DNA from: Erwinia sp. 198
Lineage (GTDB): Bacteria > Pseudomonadota > Gammaproteobacteria > Enterobacterales > Enterobacteriaceae
DNA length: 64,000 nt
Assembly (NCBI RefSeq): GCF_003937915.1
Contig: NZ_RHUM01000013.1
Coordinates: 87,733 to 151,732 of the forward strand
Direction: 5' to 3'
Made by a program: the position numbers and the translations under genes. Numbering within the stretch: the first letter of the stretch is position 1; each line of letters opens with the position of its first letter. The notes beneath the pieces were generated by a model. It saw nothing but the letters and a program-made list of their open reading frames with translations. It made no database searches and was not told the origin of the DNA. Positions 47,683-56,259 of the stretch are shown here, piece by piece.

Positions 47683-48380
47683 ACAATTAGATCCTTTCTC
47701 TTACCGTCTTGTATGAAAGAACCGTCCATACTTGCGATAGCAACGTTTCGTGATTTCCAATCTTTATAGGGTTGGATAGTCTGCATGAAGTTAGGCAATT
47801 GGCCTAAGCGAGGTCTGGCGTTAGGGAATCGCTCCGGATCAGGAAATAACAGTGGCCGGAAAGTTTCATTTTTCCATGCTCCAATTTTCCCGTAATAATC
47901 CCATCTTTTTAATGCTTCAATTTTGCTGACTGGGCGCAGCATTTCAAAGGGATTTTGAATTGAGACAACGCGGTAAAAGCCCAGCAAATCCGACACCAGG
48001 TCTTCTCCACTGAATCCGCTATCAGTCACCAGATTGTTAGGGAATGCCCCCTGAAATGCTTCAAAACCCCGCGCCATCGTCATCATCATTGCAAGGGCGA
48101 TGCTTTTACGTTCGTGATGCGGACGCCCCTTACGTATGCGCCATCTGATAAATTTTCCTACCCGGATAATCTGGAGTGGAGACACCATAGACTGTGCATA
48201 AGTGACCTCGTAGCAATCTGTACTCATTGCTTCACCTGCGTCGAATTTTTGCATCAGTATCCTGATATCATCTCCCCTCGCATGACCAAGATCAATCCAT
48301 CCCAAGACTTCTGTGTATACCAAACCACCTCGCGCACTTGCTGCCTGCGAACCATCAATTATTTCGTTACGTTTACTCAT
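47679..48380 (-). CDS. Hypothetical protein, possibly DUF4056-like
   Basis: A 233-residue protein without a clear signal peptide. The motif GGLVYTEVLGWIDLGHARGD near residue 18 recalls DUF4056 proteins, which carry a G-x-I/V-D-x-GH block; an alternating Arg/Lys-rich stretch (FIRWRIRKGRPHHERKSIAL) and LVTDSGFSGEDLVSDLLGFY follow. No catalytic role is known to me. It forms a two-gene operon with the anchored protein downstream. ATG 48380 was chosen as the only good start. Confidence 0.5.
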   Translation of the reverse strand: MSKRNEIIDGSQAASARGGLVYTEVLGWIDLGHARGDDIRILMQKFDAGEAMSTDCYEVTYAQSMVSPLQIIRVGKFIRWRIRKGRPHHERKSIALAMMMTMARGFEAFQGAFPNNLVTDSGFSGEDLVSDLLGFYRVVSIQNPFEMLRPVSKIEALKRWDYYGKIGAWKNETFRPLLFPDPERFPNARPRLGQLPNFMQTIQPYKDWKSRNVAIASMDGSFIQDGKRKDLIV

Positions 48381-48816
48381 CCTTGATTCCCTTTCTGTTT
48401 GAAATTACATCACTTGGTGATTCATGGTGAATAATACGCCACCAGAGATTAAGAGCAATTGTGGGATTTACTGATTTGTCGCTGGCTTGATAATTCTTGA
48501 ATTTAGTGCTGATTAGAGAGAAAGGCACCTGCCATAAAGCGAAGTTTCACTGGCTTGGGATTTGCCAGTGTGCGGGCGCTGAAGGTTTTCCAGGCATCAC
48601 TACGCGCGCGTAGGAAGGTTTTCTTTGCATCACACGCGCGCGTGAACTACAGCAGGACCGGGAGGGTAGAGTGAGGTTTACCTGTATCGCTACGTGAGCG
48701 CAAAATAACTGACTCATGCACAACATGAGGTTTTTACCGTGCCCTTATGCTGTATTTTGAAAACACCCCATGCAATACACATCCAAGCAAAAAATCTGAC
48801 TCAGGAGAACGGATCG
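48381..48816. promoter_or_regulatory. Regulatory region with three degenerate direct repeats
   Basis: About 435 bp between divergent genes. Repeats begin at 48,584 (GGTTTTCCAGGCATCACTAC), 48,618 (GGTTTTCTTTGCATCACACG) and 48,675 (GGTTTACCTGTATCGCTACG); the first two end in GCGCGCG and the third in GAGCG. They lie 34 and 57 bp apart, close to the attachment site, as expected for excisionase or regulator binding. Confidence 0.6.
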
Positions 48817-48987
48817 ATGAGAGGCATCATGTGCAAGATTGTGAGAGAAGAGACCAGGATGAAGTATCCGCGTATTTCTGAAGAGATGCTGGAAAAGCTG
48901 TTAAAGCACTCCCTGTGCAAACGGGCAGGGAAACCATCGCGAAGGGCGGCTTCTCCCCGGCAGGCTTCATCCAGAGGGGGATGGTAA
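48817..48987 (+). CDS. Small hypothetical protein near the right attachment site
   Basis: A 56-residue basic peptide, MRGIMCKIVREETRMKYPRI to RQASSRGGW. ATG 48817 follows a good AGGAGAA site at 7-8 nt. One helix (SEEMLEKLLKHSLCKRAG) is predicted by eye. Size and position could suit an excisionase-like regulator, but no AlpA/Xis motif is recognised. Confidence 0.35.
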   Translation: MRGIMCKIVREETRMKYPRISEEMLEKLLKHSLCKRAGKPSRRAASPRQASSRGGW

Positions 48988-49105
48988 GGCAAACCGGCAA
49001 GGCCAATGAACAACCATAATGCACCATGCTTACCGTTTGAAAATATCCCCGGCATATCCCCGAAAAAACAAAAGGGCCTGCATTTTCATGCAAGCCCTTG
49101 ATTTT

Positions 49106-49154
49106 TTTGGTGGCCCCTGCTGGACTTGAACCAGCGACCAAGCGATTATGAGTC
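49106..49154. repeat. Right attachment repeat inside tRNA-Ile
   Basis: The intact counterpart of the repeat at 21,185-21,233 (48 of 49 identical). It covers the tRNA 3' half from the anticodon stem to CCA. Confidence 0.9.
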
Positions 49155-49183
49155 GCCTGCTCTAACCACTGAGCTAAGGGGCC
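49108..49183 (-). tRNA. ileX: tRNA-Ile2 (anticodon CAU, lysidine-modified)
   Basis: A 76-nt tRNA on the reverse strand starting GGCCCCTTAGCTCAG and ending GGGGCCACCA with encoded CCA. The anticodon loop is CTCATAA, anticodon CAT. The sequence agrees with E. coli ileX/ileY as I remember it, in which TilS converts C34 to lysidine so the tRNA reads AUA codons. It is the attachment target of the island; the island's 3' end regenerates the intact gene. Confidence 0.95.
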
Positions 49184-49298
49184 TGTGGCGCGGGATTATA
49201 AAGTAACTTGCGGATGCAATCCAGCTATCCACCACTGTTTGTCTGTTTTTTAGGCATCAGGTTAAATGTAGAAATGATTGAATAACAAACTATTATCC

Positions 49299-49417
49299 TG
49301 CCCCTTGCCCCTTGCCCCTTGCCCCTTGCCACCTGCCACCTGCCACCTGCCACCTGCCACCTGCCACCTGCCACCTGCCACCCGCCATCTGCCACCTGCC
49401 ATCTGCCATCTGCCACC
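49299..49417. repeat. Heptamer tandem array, 17 units
   Basis: Seventeen consecutive 7-bp units: 4 x TGCCCCT, 8 x TGCCACC, then CGCCATC, TGCCACC, 2 x TGCCATC and TGCCACC. The reverse strand reads GGTGGCA. Located between the 5' end of tRNA-Ile and the AraC-type gene. Seven is not a multiple of three in a gene-free interval, so it may be a variable-number locus. Confidence 0.93.
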
Positions 49418-49557
49418 AGCATCCTGCACCTGACTATTCTCTTCTCTGAATCGGGTTGTATTTGGTTCAGCAACCTGGCTAATCTGTTCTTCATCCTGTC
49501 CGGCAAGTCGTTAACAAAAGCGCGGGCCGTTATGTTCATCCCCTACAGAGACTGACC

Positions 49558-50499
49558 GTGGCCGATAATCTTTCTTCATCTGAACGCCGTAGGCGAAAAA
49601 TGGCGGCATTAATAAACCGGCTGGCGCCCGGTAATGGTTACACCCAATCAGCTTTGGAAGAGGTGCGGCTGCTGCGTTCTGATGTACCGCTGGAGAGCAC
49701 GCCGGTGCTGTATGAGCCTTCCATCGTTATCGTCTGCCAGGGACGCAAGCGGGGTTTTCTGGGCAACAGCGTTTATATCTACGATGCTCAGCAGTTTCTG
49801 GTGGTGGCCGTGCCGTTGCCTTTTATCAGCCAGACAGAGGCCTCAAAGGAAGAACCGATGCTGGCCGTAGCGCTGCGCCTCGATTTACAGGTGCTCGCAG
49901 ATTTGCTGGTTACGCTGCAGCTGCCGTTTGCGGCAGATGCGGAGCCGGTAAGTATGCTGTCCACGCCGCTTGATGAGCGTCTGGGAGACAGCGTGTTACG
50001 CCTGCTTGAAGCGCTACAGTCGCCGCAGGAGACCCAGGTTCTTGCGCCAGGCCTGCTGCGTGAAATTTACTATCGCGTATTGGTCAGCGAGCAGGGCGCT
50101 GCGCTGCGGGCCGCATTAACGAATCAGGGATACTTTGCGCAAATCGCGCGCGCGTTACAGATAATGCAAACCCGCTATCGGCAGCATATGGAAGTCGCCG
50201 ACCTGGCGCGGGAAGTGGGAATGAGCAGCGCGAATTTCCATGCGCGTTTTAAGGCCGTTACGCAAAGTTCGCCAATGCAGTATCTCAAGTCTTTGCGCCT
50301 GCATCAGGCCAGGCTGTTGATGGTGCGACAGGGGTTTTCTGCCGCTGCGGCCTCGGCAGAGACGGGCTATGAAAGCCCGTCGCAGTTCAGCCGCGAGTTT
50401 AAGCGCTTTTTTGGCCGCAGCCCGCAGCAGGAGGCGCAGTATATGCAGGAAATATTACGGCTGGAGCCGGCTTGCAGCCTGGCCGGGTCATATCAGTAG
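49558..50499 (+). CDS. AraC-family transcriptional regulator
   Basis: A 313-residue protein from GTG 49558. The N-terminal AraC_N domain (PVLYEPSIVIVCQGRKRGFL, near residue 54) is typical of regulators controlling adjacent oxidoreductases. The C-terminal double HTH covers about 205-300: MEVADLAREVGMSSANFHAR and GYESPSQFSREFKRFFGRSP. It converges with the SDR gene (7-bp overlap), a common pairing in which the regulator controls the SDR gene. Its own start lies 140 bp from the heptamer array. Confidence 0.92.
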   Translation: MADNLSSSERRRRKMAALINRLAPGNGYTQSALEEVRLLRSDVPLESTPVLYEPSIVIVCQGRKRGFLGNSVYIYDAQQFLVVAVPLPFISQTEASKEEPMLAVALRLDLQVLADLLVTLQLPFAADAEPVSMLSTPLDERLGDSVLRLLEALQSPQETQVLAPGLLREIYYRVLVSEQGAALRAALTNQGYFAQIARALQIMQTRYRQHMEVADLAREVGMSSANFHARFKAVTQSSPMQYLKSLRLHQARLLMVRQGFSAAAASAETGYESPSQFSREFKRFFGRSPQQEAQYMQEILRLEPACSLAGSYQ

Positions 50500-51227
50500 G
50501 GACTGGCGGTAGGGCGGATCACCAGCTCGCTGACATCCACTTCATCAGGTTGGGCAATAACCCAGGCGATAGCATGGGCTACAGCGTCGGCATCAAGCGC
50601 CACGCGCCGATACGCTTTCATCGCCTCACGAGCGGACGCGTCACTAATCGTCTCCGCCAGTTCGGAGGTCACCACGCCGGGGGAAACAACCGTCACCCGT
50701 AATCTATCCGTTTCCTGCCGCAGCCCGTCTGAGATCGCCCGTACGGCGAATTTCGTCGCGCAATAAACCGCTGCGGTAGGGGAAACGCTCAAACCACCAA
50801 TGGAAGAAATATTGATAATATGGCCATGCTGCTGCTGTTCCATTACCGGTTGGGCCGCGGCGATGCCGTGCAGGACGCCCCGGATATTCACGTCGATCAT
50901 CTGATCCCACTCATCCACCCTGCGCGCCGACAGGGGCGAAAGCGGCATCACGCCAGCGTTATTAATCATGACGTCCAGCCCGCCAAAATGCTGCTGCGCC
51001 GCAGCGACAAACGCTTCAACTTGTTCCGGGCGGGTAACGTCCAGCGCCATTGAATGCGCTTCGCCACCGGCCTCGCGGATCTCCTCGACCAGCGCTGTCA
51101 GGCGATCCACACGTCGGGCGCCGAGCATGACGCGAGCGCCTTTAGCGGCCAGCAGGCGAGCGGTTGCTTCGCCAATACCGCTGCTGGCGCCAGTAATAGC
51201 AACAATTTTATTTTTCAGTTCAGACAC
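50493..51227 (-). CDS. Short-chain dehydrogenase/reductase (classical SDR)
   Basis: A 244-residue NAD(P)(H)-dependent oxidoreductase. It shows the cofactor motif TGASSGIG (near residue 14), an Arg-rich cofactor-phosphate region (GARRVDR) favouring NADP(H), NNAG near 89, and the catalytic Ser and YxxxK (SSIGG..YCATK) around 140-157. The closest described group is the YdfG-like SDRs acting on small alcohols or hydroxy acids. Substrate unknown; probably under the adjacent AraC-type regulator. Confidence 0.92.
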   Translation of the reverse strand: MSELKNKIVAITGASSGIGEATARLLAAKGARVMLGARRVDRLTALVEEIREAGGEAHSMALDVTRPEQVEAFVAAAQQHFGGLDVMINNAGVMPLSPLSARRVDEWDQMIDVNIRGVLHGIAAAQPVMEQQQHGHIINISSIGGLSVSPTAAVYCATKFAVRAISDGLRQETDRLRVTVVSPGVVTSELAETISDASAREAMKAYRRVALDADAVAHAIAWVIAQPDEVDVSELVIRPTASPY

Positions 51228-51345
51228 GGAAACCTCCAGTAAGAGAACGGCTGAACGGCATCTCCGTCAGCAGTCATCAGCGTAAGCGGGTTGCCGTGCA
51301 GGAAAAATAGCCGTGGCTTTTTAAAGCTTGCCCGATCCTCTGAAA

Positions 51346-51912
51346 CTACGCGTCCGCCGGAATAAAAGGCGGATGGTAAATGGCGGTGCTCCAGTGGCGG
51401 CTGCTGGCGTGCTTCTCGGCCAGCCAGCCCTGTTTACGCAGCTGTCGGGCGATCAGTTTATTCATAATGCCGTGCCCGGCCAGCAGCACGTTGCCGCATG
51501 CCGACAGCGCAATCAGCTTTGCGGCTGCCTGCTGCGCCCGCTGTTCCGCCTGCTGATAAGACTCCACCGTTCCGGCATAGCCACCCAGCCACATCAGGCG
51601 CAATATCAACAGCCAGAAGCCGGGAGGAAGATGGGGATAGCCCAGCCGCATTACGGGCAGGGAAACTTCGCTGAACAGCGGATCGACGTCAGCCGCTTCC
51701 AGCCCCAGCTTCTCCAGCGAGGAGCGTGCGCGGGGCAGCGGGCTGGCCACAATATAGTCCGCCGTGGCGGCGACCTGGCGACATCTGTCCGGCGGCATAT
51801 CCTCTACCTGCGACATATCGTATGCCTCGCACCACGCTGCCATAGCCAGCGCGGGCAGACGACCGCCCTGAGGATGATCGGGTTTACCATGGCGCATCAG
51901 GATAATAGTCAT
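51346..51912 (-). CDS. Histidine phosphatase family protein
   Basis: A 188-residue protein with the phosphohistidine motif RHG near the N-terminus (MTIILMRHGKPDH) and the second His in LLAGHGIMNKL near residue 144. The branch covers small phosphatases such as SixA, Ais and GpmB-like proteins; no signal peptide is seen, so it is cytosolic. The start is ATG 51912; the frame is open upstream to 52044 but the catalytic domain begins here. No operon partner. Confidence 0.88.
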   Translation of the reverse strand: MTIILMRHGKPDHPQGGRLPALAMAAWCEAYDMSQVEDMPPDRCRQVAATADYIVASPLPRARSSLEKLGLEAADVDPLFSEVSLPVMRLGYPHLPPGFWLLILRLMWLGGYAGTVESYQQAEQRAQQAAAKLIALSACGNVLLAGHGIMNKLIARQLRKQGWLAEKHASSRHWSTAIYHPPFIPADA

Positions 51913-52472
51913 CGGTTTCCTCAAAGGTAACGTTAAGAACGGCAGCGCGCTGAGAAACCCGGGCCTGCCGATCGTTAACCTGTCATCCGGCTGCAATCTG
52001 TCAGCGGTAGAGTGCAGCCGCTGATGCCAGCGCGAAAAGCGCAATAATTGTACTTAAGTAAACGCTTTGCATGGTTTTTTGGCAAAAAGCCGTATGCATA
52101 AATTTTTACGTAAATTAACTTTATGATTTAAAACAAATTATATCATCTCTTTTTTTGATGAATGTGAAGAAAGGCTAATTTGTTTCGTCAGGTGGCTTGA
52201 TTTATCTACGCGCGTAGATACAATGGTGGCGCGTAGGAAATTCACGGTGACGAGGCTTGTTTGTCCAGTGAAGGTCAAATTTACTTTACGTTTTAAACGA
52301 CTGATACCTTAAATCAGCGGATGCAAAGTAAACAAAACGAAGTCCAACACCAGGGAACCCGTTACTGACCTTTAATCATGGCTCAGCAAAAGCACGTCCT
52401 CACTGGCGGATCGCCCACGTAGCAGGTAGCCAGGGAAGGCGATACAGACCTCCTCAGATCAGGGAATTTTTC
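51913..52472. promoter_or_regulatory. Promoter region of the transporter/LacI/hydrolase unit
   Basis: About 560 bp without a gene. An 18-bp perfect palindrome with central CG, TATCTACGCGCGTAGATA at 52,203-52,220, looks like a LacI-family operator. A second, shorter symmetric element CGTTTTAAACG lies near 52,289. AT-rich sequence at 52,100-52,160 may carry the promoter. Confidence 0.6.
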
Positions 52473-53849
52473 ATGTTGACACAAAGCACCCCGCAGGACG
52501 CTGTTTCCGCAGCGGATGCGCGTCTGGCCACGCCGGAAGGGCGTAAGGATTTCTGGCGGGCGACCTTCTCCTGCTGGCTCGGCACCGCGATGGAGTATGC
52601 GGACTTCGCGCTTTACGGCCTGGCGGCCGGCATCATTTTCGGCGACGTATTCTTCCCCAACGCCACGCCCACCATGGCGCTGCTGTCGAGCTTTGCCACC
52701 TGGTCAGTCGGCTTTATCGCCCGTCCCATCGGCGCGCTCTTTTTTGGCTGGCTGGGCGATCGCAAAGGCCGCAAGATGGTGATGGTAACTACCATCATCC
52801 TGATGGGCCTCTCTACCACCCTTATTGGTCTCATTCCCGGCTATGCCACTATCGGCTTCTGGGCACCGATCTGCCTGGTGGTTTTACGCTTTACCCAGGG
52901 GTTTGGCGCCGGGGCGGAACTCTCCGGCGGCACGGTGATGCTGGGAGAATATGCGCCAGCCAAAAAGCGCGGTCTGGTCTCCTCGATTATCGCGCTGGGC
53001 TCGAACAGCGGTACGCTGATCGCTTCGCTGGTATGGCTGGCCGTGGTGCAGATGGATCAGGCGCAGCTACAGGCATGGGGCTGGCGCGTGCCTTTCCTGT
53101 GCAGTTCGCTGATTGCGCTGCTGGCGCTGTGGATCCGTCGTCACCTGAAAGAAACGCCGGTATTCGAGCGTAAAAACGCAGAGATGCAGGCGGCGCGTGA
53201 AGGCAAGCTGGTGATGTATCAGCCTGCTGCCGACCGCAGTTTCTGGCAGCGCAGCCGCTCGTTTCTGGTGATGCTGGGTCTGCGCATCGGCGAAAACGGC
53301 CCCTCCTATCTGGCGCAGGGCTTTATGATCGGCTACGTGGTGAAGGTGCTGGCAGTGGATAAATCGGTAGCGACCTCGGCGGTATTTATCGCTTCGCTGC
53401 TGGGATTCCTGATTATTCCTTTTGCGGGCTGGCTCTCTGACCGGTTTGGTCGCCGTATCGTCTACCGCTGGTTTTGCCTGCTGCTGATCCTCTACGCTTT
53501 TCCGGCTTTTATGCTGCTGGACTCCCGCGAACCGGCTGTCGTGATGGCGGTGATCGTCACGGGCATGGGATTAGCCTCGCTGGGGATTTACGGCGTGCAG
53601 GCGGCCTGGGGCGTAGAGCTGTTTGGCGTAAAACACCGCTACACTAAAATGGCGACCGCCAAAGAGCTGGGTTCTATCCTCTCCGGCGGCACGGCGCCGC
53701 TGGTTGCGGCGGCGCTGCTATCCTGGACCGGCCACTGGTGGGCGATTGCCAGCTATTTTGCCGTGATGGCGGCTGTGGGATTTCTGACCACGTTTGTGGC
53801 GCCGGAAACCCGGGGCCGCGATCTTAACGCGCCGGAAGATGCCATCTGA
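52473..53849 (+). CDS. MFS transporter, metabolite:H+ symporter (MHS) type
   Basis: A 458-residue inner-membrane transporter with 12 expected segments. MHS hallmarks are GTAMEYADFALYG near residue 37, RPIGALFFGWLGDRKGRKMV (motif A) near 87, RFTQGFGAGAELSGGTVMLG (motif B/C) and SDRFGRR in the second half. Relatives move proline/betaine, shikimate, citrate or nucleosides. Followed by a LacI-type regulator and a nucleoside hydrolase, so a purine or pyrimidine nucleoside is the likeliest substrate (inference). Confidence 0.9.
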   Translation: MLTQSTPQDAVSAADARLATPEGRKDFWRATFSCWLGTAMEYADFALYGLAAGIIFGDVFFPNATPTMALLSSFATWSVGFIARPIGALFFGWLGDRKGRKMVMVTTIILMGLSTTLIGLIPGYATIGFWAPICLVVLRFTQGFGAGAELSGGTVMLGEYAPAKKRGLVSSIIALGSNSGTLIASLVWLAVVQMDQAQLQAWGWRVPFLCSSLIALLALWIRRHLKETPVFERKNAEMQAAREGKLVMYQPAADRSFWQRSRSFLVMLGLRIGENGPSYLAQGFMIGYVVKVLAVDKSVATSAVFIASLLGFLIIPFAGWLSDRFGRRIVYRWFCLLLILYAFPAFMLLDSREPAVVMAVIVTGMGLASLGIYGVQAAWGVELFGVKHRYTKMATAKELGSILSGGTAPLVAAALLSWTGHWWAIASYFAVMAAVGFLTTFVAPETRGRDLNAPEDAI

Positions 53850-53898
53850 TATAACGCGGGCGGGTTGCGCCGCCCCGTCAGGAAAAAGAGGTGACACG

Positions 53899-54930
53899 TT
53901 GGCGAGACAAAGTTCTGAGAGGGCGACGCGTGCCGATGTAGCCAGAGAAGCCGGCACCTCTGTCGCGGTGGTCAGCTATGTAATCAACAACGGGCCGAGG
54001 CCGGTGGCGGAAGCGACCCGGCTGCGCGTGCTGGAGGCGGTGCGGAAAACCGGCTATCGCCCTAACAGCCTGGCGAGAGCGCTGGCGTTGGGCACCACCA
54101 AAACCTACGGGCTGGTGGTGCCGGATATTGGCAACGCGTTTATCGCCTCTTTCGCGCACGCCCTGCAGCAGGAAGCGTTGAGCAACGGTATGGTGATGCT
54201 GCTGGGCGACGCGGGCAACAGCCGCCAGCGCGAGCTGGAGCTGATCAACAATCTGCTCAGCCAGCAGGTTGACGGCCTGTTTTACAACAGCGTCGATCGT
54301 CATCCCTATATCGATATTATCCAGGCCAGCGGTACGCCGCTGGTGATGCTCGATCGCGTCGATCCGGCGCTGAACGTCAATATTCTCCGCGTGGACGAGC
54401 GTGAGGCGGCACATCAGGTCACCACGCATTTGCTCAGCCACGGCTACCGGCAGGTTGGCATAATCAGCGGCCCGCCGGAGATGTATAACGCGCAGGATCG
54501 TCTGGCAGGCTGGCGTCAGGCGCTGGCGGATTTCGGCATCCCGGCGCGGCCCGAGTGGATTTTTCCGGCAGCCTACACGCGCGAGGGCGGCTATCTGGCG
54601 ACAAAGAAAATGCTGCGCGGCGGCACGCTTCCCCGTGCGCTGTTTGCCTCTAACGAGCTACAGGCTATCGGCTGCGTGCGGGCGCTGGCAGAGCAGCGAC
54701 TCCGCGTGCCGCAGGATATGGCGCTGGTCTGTTTTAACGGGACGGAGCAGTCGGCTTTTCATGTGCCTTCCCTGACCACGGTACGCCAGCCTGTGAACGA
54801 GATGGCGAAAAAAGCGCTGGCGATGCTGGCCGCGCCGCAGAGCGAGGTGCAGCTAAGCGAGTTTTCACACCAGCTGCAGATTGGAGAATCCTGCGGCTGT
54901 GGCCCTGTTTCCGCGACGGTGCAGAACTAA
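53899..54930 (+). CDS. LacI-family transcriptional regulator
   Basis: A 343-residue repressor from TTG 53899, chosen because AAGAGGTG precedes it and because it gives the normal LacI N-terminus. The HTH (ADVAREAGTSVAVVSYVINN) and the hinge helix (RPNSLARALALGTT) are followed by a periplasmic-binding-protein-like sensor domain (TKTYGLVVPDIGNAF, NELQAIGCVRALAE). It probably senses a nucleoside or its base and controls the flanking transporter and hydrolase. The stop and the next ATG overlap (TAATG). Confidence 0.92.
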   Translation: MARQSSERATRADVAREAGTSVAVVSYVINNGPRPVAEATRLRVLEAVRKTGYRPNSLARALALGTTKTYGLVVPDIGNAFIASFAHALQQEALSNGMVMLLGDAGNSRQRELELINNLLSQQVDGLFYNSVDRHPYIDIIQASGTPLVMLDRVDPALNVNILRVDEREAAHQVTTHLLSHGYRQVGIISGPPEMYNAQDRLAGWRQALADFGIPARPEWIFPAAYTREGGYLATKKMLRGGTLPRALFASNELQAIGCVRALAEQRLRVPQDMALVCFNGTEQSAFHVPSLTTVRQPVNEMAKKALAMLAAPQSEVQLSEFSHQLQIGESCGCGPVSATVQN

Positions 54931-55907
54931 TGAAAAGAGTAATAATCGACTGCGATCCGGGCAACGGCGTGGTCGGCGCGAACGTGGACGATGGCCTGGC
55001 GCTGGCTTTGGCGATCGGCTCGCCCGGCATCTCGCTGGAGATGATCACTATCGTGGCGGGCAATACGCCGAGCCAGACGGGTTTTAACGTGGCAAAGGCG
55101 CTGTTAGCCAGGCTTGAGCTGGACGTGCCGGTCTACAAAGGCGCCGACAGGGCGTTAGCGGAGCCGCCGCAACCCTGGCGCGAGGCGCTGGATAACCGCG
55201 TCTGGCACGCGCAGCTGGCGCACTTTTGGCAGGATGTTCGTCCGCCCCGCGCCTGTCAGGCGCCGGACGAAGAGGCCGCCGATGCGATGGGACGGCTGAT
55301 TTGCGCTAATCCCGGCAAAATCACGCTGGTGGCGATTGGGCCGCTGACCAACGTCGCGCTGGCGCTGGAACGCTATCCGCAAATGGCGGAATCCGTGCAG
55401 GAAATCGCCATTATGGGCGGCGTTTTTGCGCTCGACGACTTTATCAAAGATACCAATTTTGGTCTGGATCCTGAGGCGGCGCGACGTGTGCTGACCTGCG
55501 GCGCCTGTATTACGCTGGTGCCGATGGACGTCACTACCCGCACGATGCTGACCCATGCCGATCTGCAACGGATAACCGCGCCTGATACGCCGCTGGCGGG
55601 ATTCGTTGGTGAAACGCTGCGGCCCTGGCTCGACTATTCCATGCAAACCCGCAGGCTGCCGGGCTGCTGGATCCATGATGCGCTGGTAGTGGCATGGCTG
55701 ATCGATCAGCGCGTCGCCACGGCGGCGGATTATTATGTCGACGTGGAGCTGCGGCCGGGCATGACGCGTGGAAAATCCTGGCGCTATCGTCTGCCGCTGC
55801 GGGTCGATACGGCCGTGGGCGAGCCGACCGGCGGGCTGGCGCACGTGCTGCAAACGGTGGATAACGCCAGGCTGCTGGCGATGCTGGAGCAGGCGCTGGC
55901 GGGGTAG
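54930..55907 (+). CDS. Inosine/uridine-preferring nucleoside hydrolase
   Basis: A 325-residue enzyme hydrolysing N-ribosyl bonds to ribose plus base. The calcium-binding N-terminal motif is present as IIDCDPGNGVVGANVDDGLA, where the usual DTDPGxDD aspartates are spread over a 6-residue longer loop. Further signatures are GPLTNVALAL near 132, the IMGGVF block near 154 and the C-terminal HDAL motif near 248 with the catalytic His. Translationally coupled to the LacI gene. Confidence 0.92.
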   Translation: MKRVIIDCDPGNGVVGANVDDGLALALAIGSPGISLEMITIVAGNTPSQTGFNVAKALLARLELDVPVYKGADRALAEPPQPWREALDNRVWHAQLAHFWQDVRPPRACQAPDEEAADAMGRLICANPGKITLVAIGPLTNVALALERYPQMAESVQEIAIMGGVFALDDFIKDTNFGLDPEAARRVLTCGACITLVPMDVTTRTMLTHADLQRITAPDTPLAGFVGETLRPWLDYSMQTRRLPGCWIHDALVVAWLIDQRVATAADYYVDVELRPGMTRGKSWRYRLPLRVDTAVGEPTGGLAHVLQTVDNARLLAMLEQALAG

Positions 55908-55913
55908 GGGCGT

Positions 55914-56235
55914 TCAGGCCGCCCCTCTGTGCGCCAGGAAATCGGCCACGGAAACCACGCGGCTCAGTTCTTCCTGGGTGCGGGCATCGTTCTCTATCTC
56001 CCAGATATCAAGGCTGTTCTGAATGTTTAACCAGAACGTGATACTGGTATCAAAGACGGCGGCAAGCCTGAACGCCATATCGGGCGTCAGCTTACGGTTG
56101 TTATTCACCAGCGCGCTGACTGAATTGCGATGTACGTTGAGCATCTCTGCTAAATCATTGATTTTCAGATCTAAAGGCTCCTGGTACTCGTACAGCAAAA
56201 TATCTCCGACGCTGGTGGCGCGTAGCCTGTTTCAT
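55914..56235 (-). pseudogene. higA: HigA-family antitoxin, N-terminal frameshift
   Basis: The Xre-type HTH (INDLAEMLNVHRNSVSALVN) and the end TQEELSRVVSVADFLA match HigA antitoxins. The original start appears to be ATG 56235 behind GGAGAAACTA, reading MKQATR; a one-base deletion near 56,215 throws the frame, and TSVGDILLYEYQEPLDL, the family continuation, is read one base off. TTG 56198 could start a protein lacking only ~13 residues, so partial function is possible. 24 bp behind higB. Confidence 0.7.
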
Positions 56236-56259
56236 TAGTTTCTCCAAATCAACGTTGCG

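Larger units (their letters stand above)
21185..49154. mobile_element. 28-kb integrative defence island at tRNA-Ile(CAU)
   Basis: Bounded by 49-bp direct repeats (21,185-21,233 and 49,106-49,154, one mismatch) equal to the 3' part of tRNA-Ile(CAU). The integrase lies 186 bp inside the left repeat; the complete tRNA is at the right. Content: HNH nuclease, McrBC, type I Zorya, type I RM, a DUF927 helicase module with iterons and unknown genes. No capsid, packaging or conjugation genes were recognised, so it resembles a satellite or genomic island rather than a full prophage. Confidence 0.88.

Noticed and set aside
49299..49417. CRISPR array
   Set aside because: Units are 7 bp and contiguous with no spacers; there are no cas genes in the window.
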